Positions 14,476 to 22,589 of a stretch of 34,285 nt of DNA are shown in pieces. The translations under genes and the position numbers were made by a program. How positions within the stretch are numbered: the first letter of the stretch is position 1; each line of letters starts with the position of its first letter. This DNA is from an uncultured Eubacteriales bacterium (GTDB lineage Bacteria; Bacillota; Clostridia; Oscillospirales; Oscillospiraceae), in assembly GCA_900540545.1 (NCBI GenBank), contig UQGJ01000024.1:1-34285 (forward strand), written 5' to 3'. Under the pieces are notes generated by a model that did no database searches, was not told where the DNA came from, and saw only the letters and a list, made by a program, of their open reading frames with translations.

Positions 14476-14943
14476 TCAGGCAACGCTGTCGAGCACGGTC
14501 TGGTCCGTAATGGAAAGCGCAGCGGCGTAATCACGAATCAGGGCTATATAGTCCGTATCTCCCACTGCAAAAGAAACCGGTTCCCCCGCCGGGGGTTCCT
14601 CCGCAATGCGGTAGATGGTCATGTCGAACAGAAGGCCGTCGTCCGTGTAAAAACCGATGTCGGAAGCCCGCGCCATTCTCTCGCCGCTTGGGACGCCGCC
14701 GTGGACGCGCACCAGTACCCCCGGTTTCAGCTCCCGCAGGAACAGGTCTATCTTGCCGGGGTCCGAAATCACCACTGTCTCCGCCCCGTCCGCCCTGGAG
14801 ACCTCAATGCGGTCCACCCTGTCGTAGCCGTTCAGGAGTTTTGTAATCTGCTCCCCCCGCCAACGCTCCGCCATGCCCATACCGAACAGGACCAGCGCCA
14901 GGATGGACAACAGAACAACGGCCATCGTCCGTTTCCGTCTCAT
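14476..14943 (-). CDS. membrane-anchored protein of unknown function
   Basis: A 155-residue protein with an N-terminal signal anchor (MRRKRTMAVVLLSILALVLFG) and an extracytoplasmic domain of mixed strands (RVDRIEVSRADGAETVVI, PGKIDLFLREL). The ATG at 14943 is favoured over 14970 because AAAGGAG lies about nine bases upstream. It is the first gene of the leftward run of small genes, behind a TTGACG-18-TATTAT promoter. No known domain is recognised; the layout resembles small exported proteins of unknown role in Clostridia. Confidence 0.7.
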   Translation of the reverse strand: MRRKRTMAVVLLSILALVLFGMGMAERWRGEQITKLLNGYDRVDRIEVSRADGAETVVISDPGKIDLFLRELKPGVLVRVHGGVPSGERMARASDIGFYTDDGLLFDMTIYRIAEEPPAGEPVSFAVGDTDYIALIRDYAAALSITDQTVLDSVA

Positions 14944-15002
14944 CAATACCGCTCCTTTCCCCCGCCGCACCGCCAGTGGCGGTTATTTCTACCCTTATAG
15001 CG

Positions 15003-15032
15003 ATAATACCGTCCAAAATGTGACAGCGTCAA
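15003..15032 (-). promoter_or_regulatory. promoter for the leftward small-gene run
   Basis: On the minus strand, TTGACG (15027-15032), 18-bp spacer, TATTAT (15003-15008). Confidence 0.65.
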
Positions 15033-15078
15033 GGTGTTTTTCGCGTTTCCTCCATCTGTGGGCCCACGAGCGTTCCGC

Positions 15079-15107
15079 TTGCATTTGTCCCGGTCCGGGA
15101 GTAAGAT
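15079..15107 (+). promoter_or_regulatory. possible promoter for the chromate transporter pair
   Basis: TTGCAT (15079-15084), 17-bp spacer, TAAGAT (15102-15107), 36 bases before the first gene and divergent from the promoter at 15003. Confidence 0.45.
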
Positions 15108-15142
15108 AATAGTCTCTCAACGCTCAAGATCGGAGGCGCCAT

Positions 15143-15724
15143 ATGAAACGGCTTTTGGAAATTTTCGGCGTGTTTTTCAAAATCGGCCTGTTCACCATCG
15201 GGGGCGGCTACGCCATGCTGCCCATCATTCAAAAAGAGGTGGTGGAGACCAAGGGGTGGATGACGGACGAGGAGTTCTTGGACGCCATCTCCCTGACCAA
15301 CTCCCTGCCCGGCCCCCTGTCCACCAACTCGGCCACCTTCGTGGGCTATCGGGTGGGCAAGGCCCCCGGCGCGCTGGCGGCCATCCTGGGGGCCGCCACT
15401 CCCAGCGTGGTGGTCATCCTGCTTATCGCCATGGTCTTTCGCAGCATCATGGACCTCCCCGTGGTGCAGTACGTGTTCAACGGCGTGCGTCCGGCGGTGG
15501 TGGCCCTGATCCTGTACGCGGTGGTCAAGCTGGCCAAGTCCGCCAAGGTGGGGGAATACTTCAACTGGATCGTGGCCCTCTTCGGCTTCGCGGCGGTGGC
15601 CTTCTTCGGGCTGCACCCCATTCTGGTAGTGGTATCCGCCGCCCTGTACGGCATCTTCGTCCGCGGCCACGTGGTCAAGGCTGTGGACGCCCACAAGGAC
15701 GGAAAGGGGGGCGGTGACACATGA
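15143..15724 (+). CDS. chromate transporter, short-chain CHR subunit 1
   Basis: A 193-residue single CHR-domain protein with the typical FxIGGGYAMLPIIQKEVVE near the N-terminus, LPGPLSTNSATFVGY around 52-66 and several membrane segments. Short-chain CHR proteins act in pairs, usually with opposite topology, to form one transporter; chromate efflux is the named activity, though the true substrate in an anaerobe is uncertain. GGAGG lies just upstream of the ATG. Its TGA overlaps the ATG of the second subunit (ATGA), so the two are translationally coupled and probably made in equal amounts. Confidence 0.92.
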   Translation: MKRLLEIFGVFFKIGLFTIGGGYAMLPIIQKEVVETKGWMTDEEFLDAISLTNSLPGPLSTNSATFVGYRVGKAPGALAAILGAATPSVVVILLIAMVFRSIMDLPVVQYVFNGVRPAVVALILYAVVKLAKSAKVGEYFNWIVALFGFAAVAFFGLHPILVVVSAALYGIFVRGHVVKAVDAHKDGKGGGDT

Positions 15725-16263
15725 GCCTTCTTTTGCAGGTTTGCCTCGCCTTCCTAAAAATCGGGGCCTTCTCCTTCGGCGGCGGGTACGCCGTGCTGGC
15801 CTTCATCCAGCGGGAGGTGGTGGATGGCAACGGCTGGATTGCCCCCGGCGACTTCGTCGACATCGTGGCCATCGCCGAGATGACCCCCGGCCCCATCGCC
15901 GTCAACTCCTCCACTTTCGTGGGCTACAACCTCTTCGGCATCGGCGGGGGCATCCTCTGCTCGGCCTGCACCCTGCTCATCCCTTTCCTGCTGGCCCTGG
16001 TGGTGTCCATCTACTTCACCAAGTTCAAGGACAACCGGCACCTGAAAAACGCCCTGGGCGGCATCCGTCCGGTGGTCATCGGCCTCATCGCCGCCTCCTG
16101 CCTGTCGGTGGCGAAAATCTCCCTCACCGGCTGGGTGAGCCTGATTTTCTTCGGCCTGGCCCTGCTGATGGTGTGGAAGCTGAAGGTGAACCCCATCCTC
16201 ACCCTGCTCACCTGCGGCGCCCTGGGCGCGGTGGTGTACAGCATCTTCCCCGCGCTGGCCTGA
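15721..16263 (+). CDS. chromate transporter, short-chain CHR subunit 2
   Basis: A 180-residue CHR-domain partner of the preceding protein, with FSFGGGYAVLAFIQREVVD at 17-35 and MTPGPIAVNSSTFVGY at about 57-72, and around five to six hydrophobic segments. It starts at the ATGA overlap with subunit 1. A strong terminator follows directly, so the pair forms a complete operon. Substrate identity cannot be read from the sequence. Confidence 0.92.
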   Translation: MSLLLQVCLAFLKIGAFSFGGGYAVLAFIQREVVDGNGWIAPGDFVDIVAIAEMTPGPIAVNSSTFVGYNLFGIGGGILCSACTLLIPFLLALVVSIYFTKFKDNRHLKNALGGIRPVVIGLIAASCLSVAKISLTGWVSLIFFGLALLMVWKLKVNPILTLLTCGALGAVVYSIFPALA

Positions 16264-16273
16264 ACCGACACTG

Positions 16274-16316
16274 AAAAGCCTCCCGCCAAACCATTTGGTT
16301 TGGCGGGAGGCTTTTT
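16274..16316 (+). terminator. intrinsic terminator after the chromate transporter pair
   Basis: A 15-bp perfect stem GCCTCCCGCCAAACC/GGTTTGGCGGGAGGC (16278-16292 and 16297-16311), loop ATTT, flanked by AAAA and TTTTT. Confidence 0.93.
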
Positions 16317-16419
16317 GTCGAATTCGGTCGCACAGTTTTTCTGTCATTTTATCAGAAATATGATAGAATACGAAATAAATAAGTAACTTTTACTGATATA
16401 AGCGAGGAGGGCAGTCTCA

Positions 16420-18591
16420 ATGAAGCAACCAAATCCGAATTCCTACTGGAAGGATCTCAAGGCGTTTCTCTTCCAGCACTTGAAACAGCTGCCCTACATT
16501 CTTCTCTACCCCATCATGGCCGTTGTCAATCTGCTTTTTTCTATCACCTCCCAACTCTACCACTGGTTGAACGACCGCTTCAACGAGCTGGTGCTGGGGC
16601 AGAAGCGGTTGACCCGTCTGACCCGGAAGGCGGTCCAGACCGTATTGTCCGGGCACTCCAACATCATGAGTTCCTTCTGGGCTCTCCGGGTCTGCTACTT
16701 CTTCACCTTTCTGCTGCAATTTCTCTCATTCCTCACCACGTATGCCGGTTTTACCTTCTTTTTGAAGCACATCAATCCTTTTGCGCCCCTTATTCTGGCC
16801 CTGGTGGTCCAGGGCACCTTTTATTACCTGATCAACTTCCGCTCCTCCCGCAAGCGGGACGGCAACTGGAAGCGCATGGTCCTGCTGGCCATTGTGCTGC
16901 TGGTCTCCACCACCACCTCTTTCGTGGGTGTCTCCAACGCGGTCCGCAGCCCGGTGAACGACATGAAGGAAACCTACGAGGGCTACCGTGCCGTTCATAA
17001 TGAGTATCTGGAAAATCAGGTAAACCGATTCAACGCCTTCACGGAGGACGATATCAGTGCGGCGCTGAACGCCTGTACCAAAGTCCGCGGCAATGTGGCC
17101 GGAACCTTGCAGGTTTTGAAAAACGCCATCCCAGACTCCACCGCCAGCACATCCCAAACTCCCGTCACGACCGGCTATCGCCCGGACGGCACCCCCATCA
17201 TCAGCATGGCCACCAGTACCACCTCCAACACCACGCTGAAAGAAATCAAAAAGCAGCTGGAAGGATTGATCACGACTGTTGACAACGCCTATCAAAACCT
17301 GACGACAGACCCATCTCAGCTATCTGCCAAGACCATTTATCAGGCGTGTATTGCCGCCCCCCAATTACCTGCCCAATATAAAATCCATCAGGAGTTCCTG
17401 GACTGTCTCAACGAACATGCCGCCCTGGAACGGCTGCTTCTCTCGGTCCCGGTGCAGCAGGCGAATATCTTCCGCACGACCGCTTTGACACAGGCTCCCG
17501 CCACCATTGACGTCTCAAAATTTTCCATCTCCGCTCTGACGGATTATCACAAGTCGGTCCAGCAGCAGAACACCGCCAAACTGGACGACTACAACACCCT
17601 CACCTCTGTATCCCCCCAAACCGACTCCACGCCGGTCACACAAATTGCCCAGATCCTGTCCGATCTGGACCAGCTTCTGATCTCACCGGACCTCTCCCGC
17701 GCCGAGTCCATCCGCACACAGCTCAACCAGACCATGGCCGAAAAGTACGCCCTGCTCTCCGCCACTGGGCGGAGCTATTTGGCAGACTCGTACCAGGCCG
17801 CCCAGCTGCCCAGCTCCCAGCTATACCCGTTCCGGTATTTGGCCCAGTTCTCCGCTCCGGATTGGGGTTCCTCCCTGCTCTCCCTGATTCTGGCCGCAAT
17901 CATCGACCTGCTCTCCCTGATCCTCTCCTTCACCCTCATCAAGCGGCGGGACTCCATCCTCTACGCCAAAAACCACAAGGAGGACGTCCGCAACCGGGAG
18001 GAACTGCTGGAGGACTGTTACACCTACCTGTGTATGCGCGAGATCATCTCCCAGTCCCCCCAGAACATCCCCCACACCGCCGCCAGCATCCAGAGCTTCG
18101 TATCCCGAAAAATCGAAGATATCATGTACCAGTTCATCAGCCAGGTCCACATCTTCCATATCCCCGACTCTCTGGACTCCTTCGGCTACCTCGTGGACAA
18201 CGCCATCACTGAGGGACGCTGGGAGCGGACCGACCTCTTCCAGACCCTGCGGCTCATCCATCTGATCCGCCCCGTCACCTACCCGGAGCTGCTCCGGCTG
18301 CTGGAGGCCGAATTCCCAGACCCCAGCGACCCCACAAAGACCTCCCTCCCCGCCGGTTACGGCGATACCCTGCCGAAGGACACCCTGCTTTATCTGGTGG
18401 ACAACCGCCTTCTCATGTGGCATAACGAAAATTTCTCCGAATTGCTCCAGGGCAGCCTTTTGAGCGATGATTTTCAGCTCTTTCCCCCACCTCCGCCTTC
18501 CGCACCGCCTGGACCTGACTCCGGGGCTCCCGGGGCCGGCGCGGAATCCGAAGAGGGCGATCCCGTAGGTCCAAGGGGGAAACCATTATGA
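16420..18591 (+). CDS. uncharacterised large multi-domain membrane protein (unit gene 1)
   Basis: A 723-residue protein not assigned to a known family. Visible parts: an amphipathic start, four hydrophobic segments at about 24-47, 86-110, 118-140 and 152-174, a mostly helical and probably extracytoplasmic region of about 300 residues (175-480), a fifth membrane segment at 483-507, and a cytoplasmic tail of about 215 residues. The tail contains a helical region (REELLEDCYTYLCMREI...) and ends in a Pro/Gly/Glu-rich stretch (FPPPPPSAPPGPDSG). GAGGAGGG upstream supports the ATG. Its TGA overlaps the ATG of the next membrane gene (ATGA), so the two are probably made together as a complex. A terminator on each side isolates the pair. 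Confidence 0.8.
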   Translation: MKQPNPNSYWKDLKAFLFQHLKQLPYILLYPIMAVVNLLFSITSQLYHWLNDRFNELVLGQKRLTRLTRKAVQTVLSGHSNIMSSFWALRVCYFFTFLLQFLSFLTTYAGFTFFLKHINPFAPLILALVVQGTFYYLINFRSSRKRDGNWKRMVLLAIVLLVSTTTSFVGVSNAVRSPVNDMKETYEGYRAVHNEYLENQVNRFNAFTEDDISAALNACTKVRGNVAGTLQVLKNAIPDSTASTSQTPVTTGYRPDGTPIISMATSTTSNTTLKEIKKQLEGLITTVDNAYQNLTTDPSQLSAKTIYQACIAAPQLPAQYKIHQEFLDCLNEHAALERLLLSVPVQQANIFRTTALTQAPATIDVSKFSISALTDYHKSVQQQNTAKLDDYNTLTSVSPQTDSTPVTQIAQILSDLDQLLISPDLSRAESIRTQLNQTMAEKYALLSATGRSYLADSYQAAQLPSSQLYPFRYLAQFSAPDWGSSLLSLILAAIIDLLSLILSFTLIKRRDSILYAKNHKEDVRNREELLEDCYTYLCMREIISQSPQNIPHTAASIQSFVSRKIEDIMYQFISQVHIFHIPDSLDSFGYLVDNAITEGRWERTDLFQTLRLIHLIRPVTYPELLRLLEAEFPDPSDPTKTSLPAGYGDTLPKDTLLYLVDNRLLMWHNENFSELLQGSLLSDDFQLFPPPPPSAPPGPDSGAPGAGAESEEGDPVGPRGKPL

Positions 18592-19367
18592 TTTACAGCG
18601 ATTTTAACTATCTGCTCCTCCTGCTCATGGTCTCCATCTCCACCATCGCCGCGCGGGTCTCCATCCAGCGGCGCAAGTACTCCGGCTGGTACGAGACCTT
18701 CAACGACGTGTCCAAGCTGGCCGCCCTGCTCCAGAACGCGGTGCTCTGCTTCGTCTCCGTTCTGTTTTCGCTGTTGCTGCTGGCGGTCTCCCCCGAGACC
18801 CGCCGGCGGGATGCCGCCACACTCGGCGTCATCCTGTTTCTCTATCTCCTGGTGGTAGTCTTCTTCTTTTGCTATCCGCAGCTCCACAGGTTTGTCCTTC
18901 ATGGCCGCGCCAATCTCTCTTATAGCCTCAAAGTGCTCCGCTCCAGGCTTTTTAAGGGCTATTCCCGCCCCGTCCCGCCCGAAAAAGAGGATCCCGCAAC
19001 GGATGGTCCCGCCGACAACGACGAGGAACCCACGGCCAGAGACATCTTTCTCCGCTTCCTCAGCTTTTTCAGCCTGACCCTCGCGGTCTGCACCGTTCTC
19101 TTCCTCGCGCTGCTGCTGCTCACCCACAACACCGCCGATGCCCCGTTCCCGCCGGGGCTGCTGGAGTTGATTCGAAACCGGGGCCAGTGGGTCATCCAGA
19201 ACTATCATATGGACCTGCTGCTCCCTTTTTTCCTCCTGTCGCTCACCTCCTGTACCGGCTCCCTGCTGGCCGCGGTGGGACTGGACTATCAGCGCAAATA
19301 TCCCTTTGCGGACCGCGCCGCCCAGCACAAGCTCGACGAATTGACCAACCGCATCCGCAGCCGTTGA
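18588..19367 (+). CDS. uncharacterised polytopic membrane protein (unit gene 2)
   Basis: A 259-residue protein with about five hydrophobic segments (6-24, 47-67, 77-97, 155-178 and 208-230). A charged loop at about 118-152 is rich in Pro, Asp and Glu (PEKEDPATDGPADNDEEP) and is followed by a basic C-terminus (LTNRIRSR). It is coupled to the preceding 723-residue protein by an ATGA overlap. No family was recognised. A function cannot be assigned; the coupling argues for a two-component membrane complex. Confidence 0.78.
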   Translation: MIYSDFNYLLLLLMVSISTIAARVSIQRRKYSGWYETFNDVSKLAALLQNAVLCFVSVLFSLLLLAVSPETRRRDAATLGVILFLYLLVVVFFFCYPQLHRFVLHGRANLSYSLKVLRSRLFKGYSRPVPPEKEDPATDGPADNDEEPTARDIFLRFLSFFSLTLAVCTVLFLALLLLTHNTADAPFPPGLLELIRNRGQWVIQNYHMDLLLPFFLLSLTSCTGSLLAAVGLDYQRKYPFADRAAQHKLDELTNRIRSR

Positions 19368-19371
19368 ATCA

Positions 19372-19415
19372 AAGAGGCCGCCCCGCTGGTGTAAGCGGGG
19401 CGGCCTCTTCTATTT
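19372..19415. terminator. bidirectional terminator between convergent genes
   Basis: A 13-bp stem GAGGCCGCCCCGC/GCGGGGCGGCCTC (19374-19386 and 19395-19407), loop TGGTGTAA, followed on the + strand by TTCTATTTT and on the - strand by TTTGATT. It serves the membrane pair and the convergent dehydrogenase. Confidence 0.85.
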
Positions 19416-20362
19416 TATAAAATCACATTGACCTGCGCCCCGTCCATCCATTTTTGGATGTTCTGAAACACGATTTTGCACCGGGCCTCCATGGACTCCG
19501 CAGAGGCGAAGGCCACGTGGGGGGTGACGATGGTGTTCCTGCTGTGAAGCAGGGGGTGAGCGGGGTCCAGGGGCGGCTCGGTCTCGAACACATCGATGCC
19601 CGCGCCCCCCAGATAGCCGCTGTTCAGGGCGTCGGCCAGGGCCTGGGAATCCACCACCGGGCCCCGGGCGGCGTTGATGAGGAGGGCCCCCGGCTTCATT
19701 TTGGCAATGGAGTCACGGTTGATGAGGCCCCTGGAATCCTCGTTGAGGGGGCAGTGGAGGGAGACGATGTCCGACCGGGAGAGCAGCTCGTCCAGGCCAA
19801 CGCACTCCAGCCAGTCTGGCTCGTCTCCCCGGACGTGGCGCTTGTAGGCCAGCACCTTGCAGCCGAAGGCCCGGCACAGCGCGGCGGTCCGTAGCCCGAT
19901 GGCCCCGGCCCCTACGATGCCTACGGTCTTGCCCCCCAGCTCGCGGCCCACCAGCCCGTCCTTGGTCCCGCCCGCCCGGCAGCGGTCCTCCACCTGGGGG
20001 ACGTTGCGGAGCAAAGAGAGCATGAGGCACACAGACAGCTCGGCCACCGCCTGGGTGGAGTACCCGGCGGCATTGGAGACCTTGACCCCCTTTTCCCCGG
20101 CGGCGGCCAGGTCCACGTGGTCCACCCCGGTGAAGGCCACGTCGATAAATTTCAGGTTGGGGCAGGCCCGGATGACCTCCCCGGATAGGGGCATGTTGGC
20201 GAGCATGATGACGTCGGCCTCCCTGGCCCGCTCGATTTGGACCTGGGGGTCCGGGTCCCTGGGATAGGCGGCAAAGGTGTGGCCCCCATCAATGAGGGGC
20301 TTGGCGCAGGCGTTCAAAACGTCCTCCGGCACGCCCAGGGATTCCAGCAAAACGATGTTCAT
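19415..20362 (-). CDS. D-2-hydroxyacid dehydrogenase, NAD-dependent
   Basis: A 315-residue member of the D-isomer-specific 2-hydroxyacid dehydrogenase family. The Rossmann motif is GIVGAGAIGLRTA near 147-159. The catalytic Arg is in NAARGPVVD, the Glu in DVFETEPPL and the His in TPHVAF, all present and in order. These cytoplasmic enzymes interconvert 2-keto acids and D-2-hydroxy acids (for example hydroxypyruvate/glycerate or phosphoglycerate-type substrates); the exact substrate is not readable. GGAGGG precedes the ATG and TTGCTT-16-TATAAT lies upstream. It is monocistronic and divergent from the metal exporter. Confidence 0.92.
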   Translation of the reverse strand: MNIVLLESLGVPEDVLNACAKPLIDGGHTFAAYPRDPDPQVQIERAREADVIMLANMPLSGEVIRACPNLKFIDVAFTGVDHVDLAAAGEKGVKVSNAAGYSTQAVAELSVCLMLSLLRNVPQVEDRCRAGGTKDGLVGRELGGKTVGIVGAGAIGLRTAALCRAFGCKVLAYKRHVRGDEPDWLECVGLDELLSRSDIVSLHCPLNEDSRGLINRDSIAKMKPGALLINAARGPVVDSQALADALNSGYLGGAGIDVFETEPPLDPAHPLLHSRNTIVTPHVAFASAESMEARCKIVFQNIQKWMDGAQVNVIL

Positions 20363-20398
20363 AGGTGCTTCCCTCCTGCTGTATTGATTGGTGGGACC

Positions 20399-20426
20399 AT
20401 TATACTACGCCCGCCGGAAAAAGCAA
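20399..20426 (-). promoter_or_regulatory. promoter for the hydroxyacid dehydrogenase
   Basis: On the minus strand, TTGCTT (20421-20426), 16-bp spacer, TATAAT (20399-20404). Confidence 0.7.
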
Positions 20427-20458
20427 CCGGCCCGGCTCACCATTCCGTCACAAGACGG

Positions 20459-20488
20459 TTGACAACCGCATAACATATCGTGTAAACT
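20459..20488 (+). promoter_or_regulatory. promoter for the riboswitch-metal exporter transcript
   Basis: A consensus TTGACA (20459-20464), 18-bp spacer, and a weaker TAAACT (20483-20488), about 57 bases upstream of the riboswitch. Confidence 0.6.
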
Positions 20489-20545
20489 ATAAATACTCTT
20501 TGCACTGCATTACATTCTTTCGGGAATGCGAGATCAACAGTACGA

Positions 20546-20631
20546 ACTGAGCAGGCGATGAACCGTCAAGGTCATGGGGCCGGGCCGCGTCAAGCGGCAG
20601 CAGAGTGCGTCAAGCGCATCTGTGGGACAGT
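20546..20631 (+). ncRNA. NiCo (czcD) riboswitch aptamer
   Basis: The sequence matches the NiCo riboswitch as I recall it: P1 ACTG/CAGT (20546-20549 and 20628-20631), the junction GAGCAGGC, a second stem with GGTCATG, the conserved GGCCGGGC, a GCCGC/GCGGC stem (20585-20598), GCAGCAGAG, a GTGCG/CGCAT stem, and TCTGTGGGACAGT. This class binds Ni2+ and Co2+ cooperatively (and reportedly Fe2+) and turns on metal exporters, which fits the cation diffusion facilitator 115 bases downstream. The U-run at 20652-20659 within GGGT...ACCC and the GTTCC/GGAAC pair (20637-20641 with 20668-20672) look like the expression platform, but the exact terminator pairing is unresolved. Confidence 0.9.
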
Positions 20632-20745
20632 AGTATGTTCCATGGGTGTGCATTTTTTTACCCTTTTGGAACCGACGCTCTCTGAATGAGGTGCGAATAA
20701 GAGAATTTATCATTCCCGCTTACGCGGACAAAGGAGAATTCTTTT

Positions 20746-21687
20746 ATGACAGCCAACAACGTGACCCAAACCACCGCATCCCCCGCCCCTTCGGCGGCGG
20801 AGGAGACCCGAATCGTCCGAAAGCTGTCCCTCGTGGGCATCATCGGAAATGTGGCGTTATCGGGCTTCAAGCTCACCGCCGGCATCGCCGGCCACTCCGG
20901 GGCCATGGTTTCGGACGCCATCCACTCCCTCTCCGACGTGTTCGCCACGTTCATCGCCTTTTTGGGGGTGCGGCTGTCCAAAAAGCCGTCGGATGCCGCC
21001 CATCCATACGGCCACGAGCGGTTTGAATGTGTGGCCTCCCTGGTGCTGGGGGTCATCCTGCTGCTCACCGGGCTGGGCATCGGCGCGGTGTGCTTGAAAA
21101 ACATTTTCTCCTGCGGCTACGATGCCCTGGCAGTCCCCGGCGCCATCGCCCTGGCCGCAGCCATCGTGTCCATAGTCGTGAAGGAGTCCATGTTCTGGTA
21201 CACCCGCTACTATGCCAGAAAAATCAATTCCCCCGCCTTTATGGCCGACGCCTGGCATCACCGCTCCGACGCATTTTCCTCCATTGGCTCCCTGATCGGC
21301 ATCGGCGGCGCCATGCTCGGCTTCCCCGTGTTGGACAGCGTGGCGAGCGTCATCATCTGCCTGTTCATCTTAAAGGTATCCTATGATATTCTGAAGGACG
21401 CCATCTCCAAAATGCTGGACACCGCCTGCGACGAGGCCTATGAGACCGAGCTGCGCCAGTTTATCGAACAGCAGCCGGAGGTCGTACGCATCGATATGCT
21501 CCACACCCGGATGTTCGGCAATAAGGTCTACATGGATCTGGAAATCGAGGTGGACGGCGACAAGCCTCTGCGGGAGGGCCATGCGGTCGCCGAGCAGGTG
21601 CATAACAGCGTGGAAACGGCCTTCCCCGACATCAAGCATATCATGATCCATGTAAATCCGTTTGACGCGGAAGAAAAGACGGATTGA
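20746..21687 (+). CDS. cation diffusion facilitator metal exporter, riboswitch controlled
   Basis: A 313-residue cation diffusion facilitator with the usual six-helix membrane region and a C-terminal cytoplasmic ferredoxin-like domain (EQQPEVVRIDMLHTRMFGNKVYMDLEI). Metal-site residues are visible in helix 2 (HSLSD, H60 and D64) and helix 5 (HHRSD, H171 and D175), with the HPYGHERFE loop between. Such proteins exchange divalent metal for protons and export it. The NiCo riboswitch in its leader argues for Ni2+, Co2+ or Fe2+ as the inducing ion; the His-Asp/His-Asp site is of a type also seen in Zn/Co exporters. AAAGGAG lies nine bases before the ATG. It is monocistronic. Confidence 0.93.
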   Translation: MTANNVTQTTASPAPSAAEETRIVRKLSLVGIIGNVALSGFKLTAGIAGHSGAMVSDAIHSLSDVFATFIAFLGVRLSKKPSDAAHPYGHERFECVASLVLGVILLLTGLGIGAVCLKNIFSCGYDALAVPGAIALAAAIVSIVVKESMFWYTRYYARKINSPAFMADAWHHRSDAFSSIGSLIGIGGAMLGFPVLDSVASVIICLFILKVSYDILKDAISKMLDTACDEAYETELRQFIEQQPEVVRIDMLHTRMFGNKVYMDLEIEVDGDKPLREGHAVAEQVHNSVETAFPDIKHIMIHVNPFDAEEKTD

Positions 21688-21697
21688 ATATGGGCAA

Positions 21698-21743
21698 GCC
21701 AAAGGGGGCGCGCTGCGGAAAGGGGCAGCGCGCCCCCTTTGGC
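21698..21743 (+). terminator. 19-bp perfect hairpin after the metal exporter
   Basis: A perfect 19-bp stem (21698-21716 and 21725-21743) with an 8-nt loop, beginning 11 bases after the stop codon. No U-run follows, so it is a probable transcript-end or mRNA-stabilising hairpin rather than a textbook terminator. Confidence 0.6.
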
Positions 21744-21784
21744 TGTTCCTCAGAAGGACCAGGCGGAGGGCATTGCCCTCAAAG

Positions 21785-21816
21785 AAGGGGCTGCCCCAAC
21801 GGAGGGGCAGCCCTTT
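21785..21816 (-). terminator. hairpin downstream of the anti-sigma gene
   Basis: A 10-bp stem GGGCTGCCCC/GGGGCAGCCC with an extra AA/TT pair beyond one bulged G, nine bases after the anti-sigma stop codon. On the minus strand it is followed by CTTTG, a poor U-run, so function is uncertain. Confidence 0.5.
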
Positions 21817-21824
21817 GGTGGACG

Positions 21825-22589
21825 TTATGCGATGGGCTCTTTTAATATGTCCTCGGTCAATATATCCTCGGTCGCCGTCGAGGCGCCGTACTTAAACTCG
21901 ATTGCGCCACCGAGCGTATCGAAAGATTGCACCTTTGCGATGAAATCTGCACTTTCGGCTGTCATATTGACTTCAACACGATTGTAGTCCTCTCGCAGAG
22001 ACGCAGAAGTAACAAAGGGAAGTTGACCATCCATCATCGCTTCGCTGATGTCAGCCATCAACTGTGTGAGATAGGCCAAGGAAAAATCAGCCGTTTTAAA
22101 CTCAGTACCACTTTCTGAAATACTGGGGTTCCGTTTGAATACTTCAGCACGGTTTTCGGGCGTGTCCTCTGTTAGCCAAACGACCCAGTGTCCGGCGTTG
22201 TCCAAATAGCTGCCACCCCAGACCTCGTCAAAGTGAGCCAGCGCCCCAGTATTATCAGCTTCGTTCTGTACCGGCGCATCGATCACAGTAGATGATACAT
22301 CAGGATCCTCACCGCTTATCTGATTCTCCCCAGAAAGGCCGTTCTGAAACTCCTTCTTCTGTTCCTCTTGCGCGTTGGGCGAACTTCCAAATTTTTCAAT
22401 CTGCTCGGTATCGATGGGCGGCTGCACCTCATTGAGCATACCGCCCTTCCATGCGCCTACCCCGAGCAAGGCGCAGAGGCAAACGCAGGAAATGGCCGTC
22501 GTTCGCTTTTTCAGCTGCTTTTTCCTTTCAACAACATATTTATCTCTGCGATTTAATACGCTTTCGGCCATCTCATTATAATCTTTCAT
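21825..22589 (-). CDS. membrane-anchored anti-sigma-like partner of the ECF sigma factor
   Basis: A 254-residue protein with a cytoplasmic N-terminus of about 30 residues (MKDYNEMAESVLNRRDKYV...), one membrane segment at about 30-46 (AISCVCLCALLGVGAW), a Ser/Asn/Glu-rich linker to about 115, and an extracytoplasmic domain (FDEVWGGSYLDNAGHWVVWLTED...LAYLTQLMADISEAM...). It overlaps the sigma gene by 14 bases, the standard arrangement of sigma with anti-sigma. No zinc-type anti-sigma motif is visible, so the assignment rests on context and topology. The outer domain probably senses a signal; the ligand is unknown. Confidence 0.72.
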   Translation of the reverse strand: MKDYNEMAESVLNRRDKYVVERKKQLKKRTTAISCVCLCALLGVGAWKGGMLNEVQPPIDTEQIEKFGSSPNAQEEQKKEFQNGLSGENQISGEDPDVSSTVIDAPVQNEADNTGALAHFDEVWGGSYLDNAGHWVVWLTEDTPENRAEVFKRNPSISESGTEFKTADFSLAYLTQLMADISEAMMDGQLPFVTSASLREDYNRVEVNMTAESADFIAKVQSFDTLGGAIEFKYGASTATEDILTEDILKEPIA

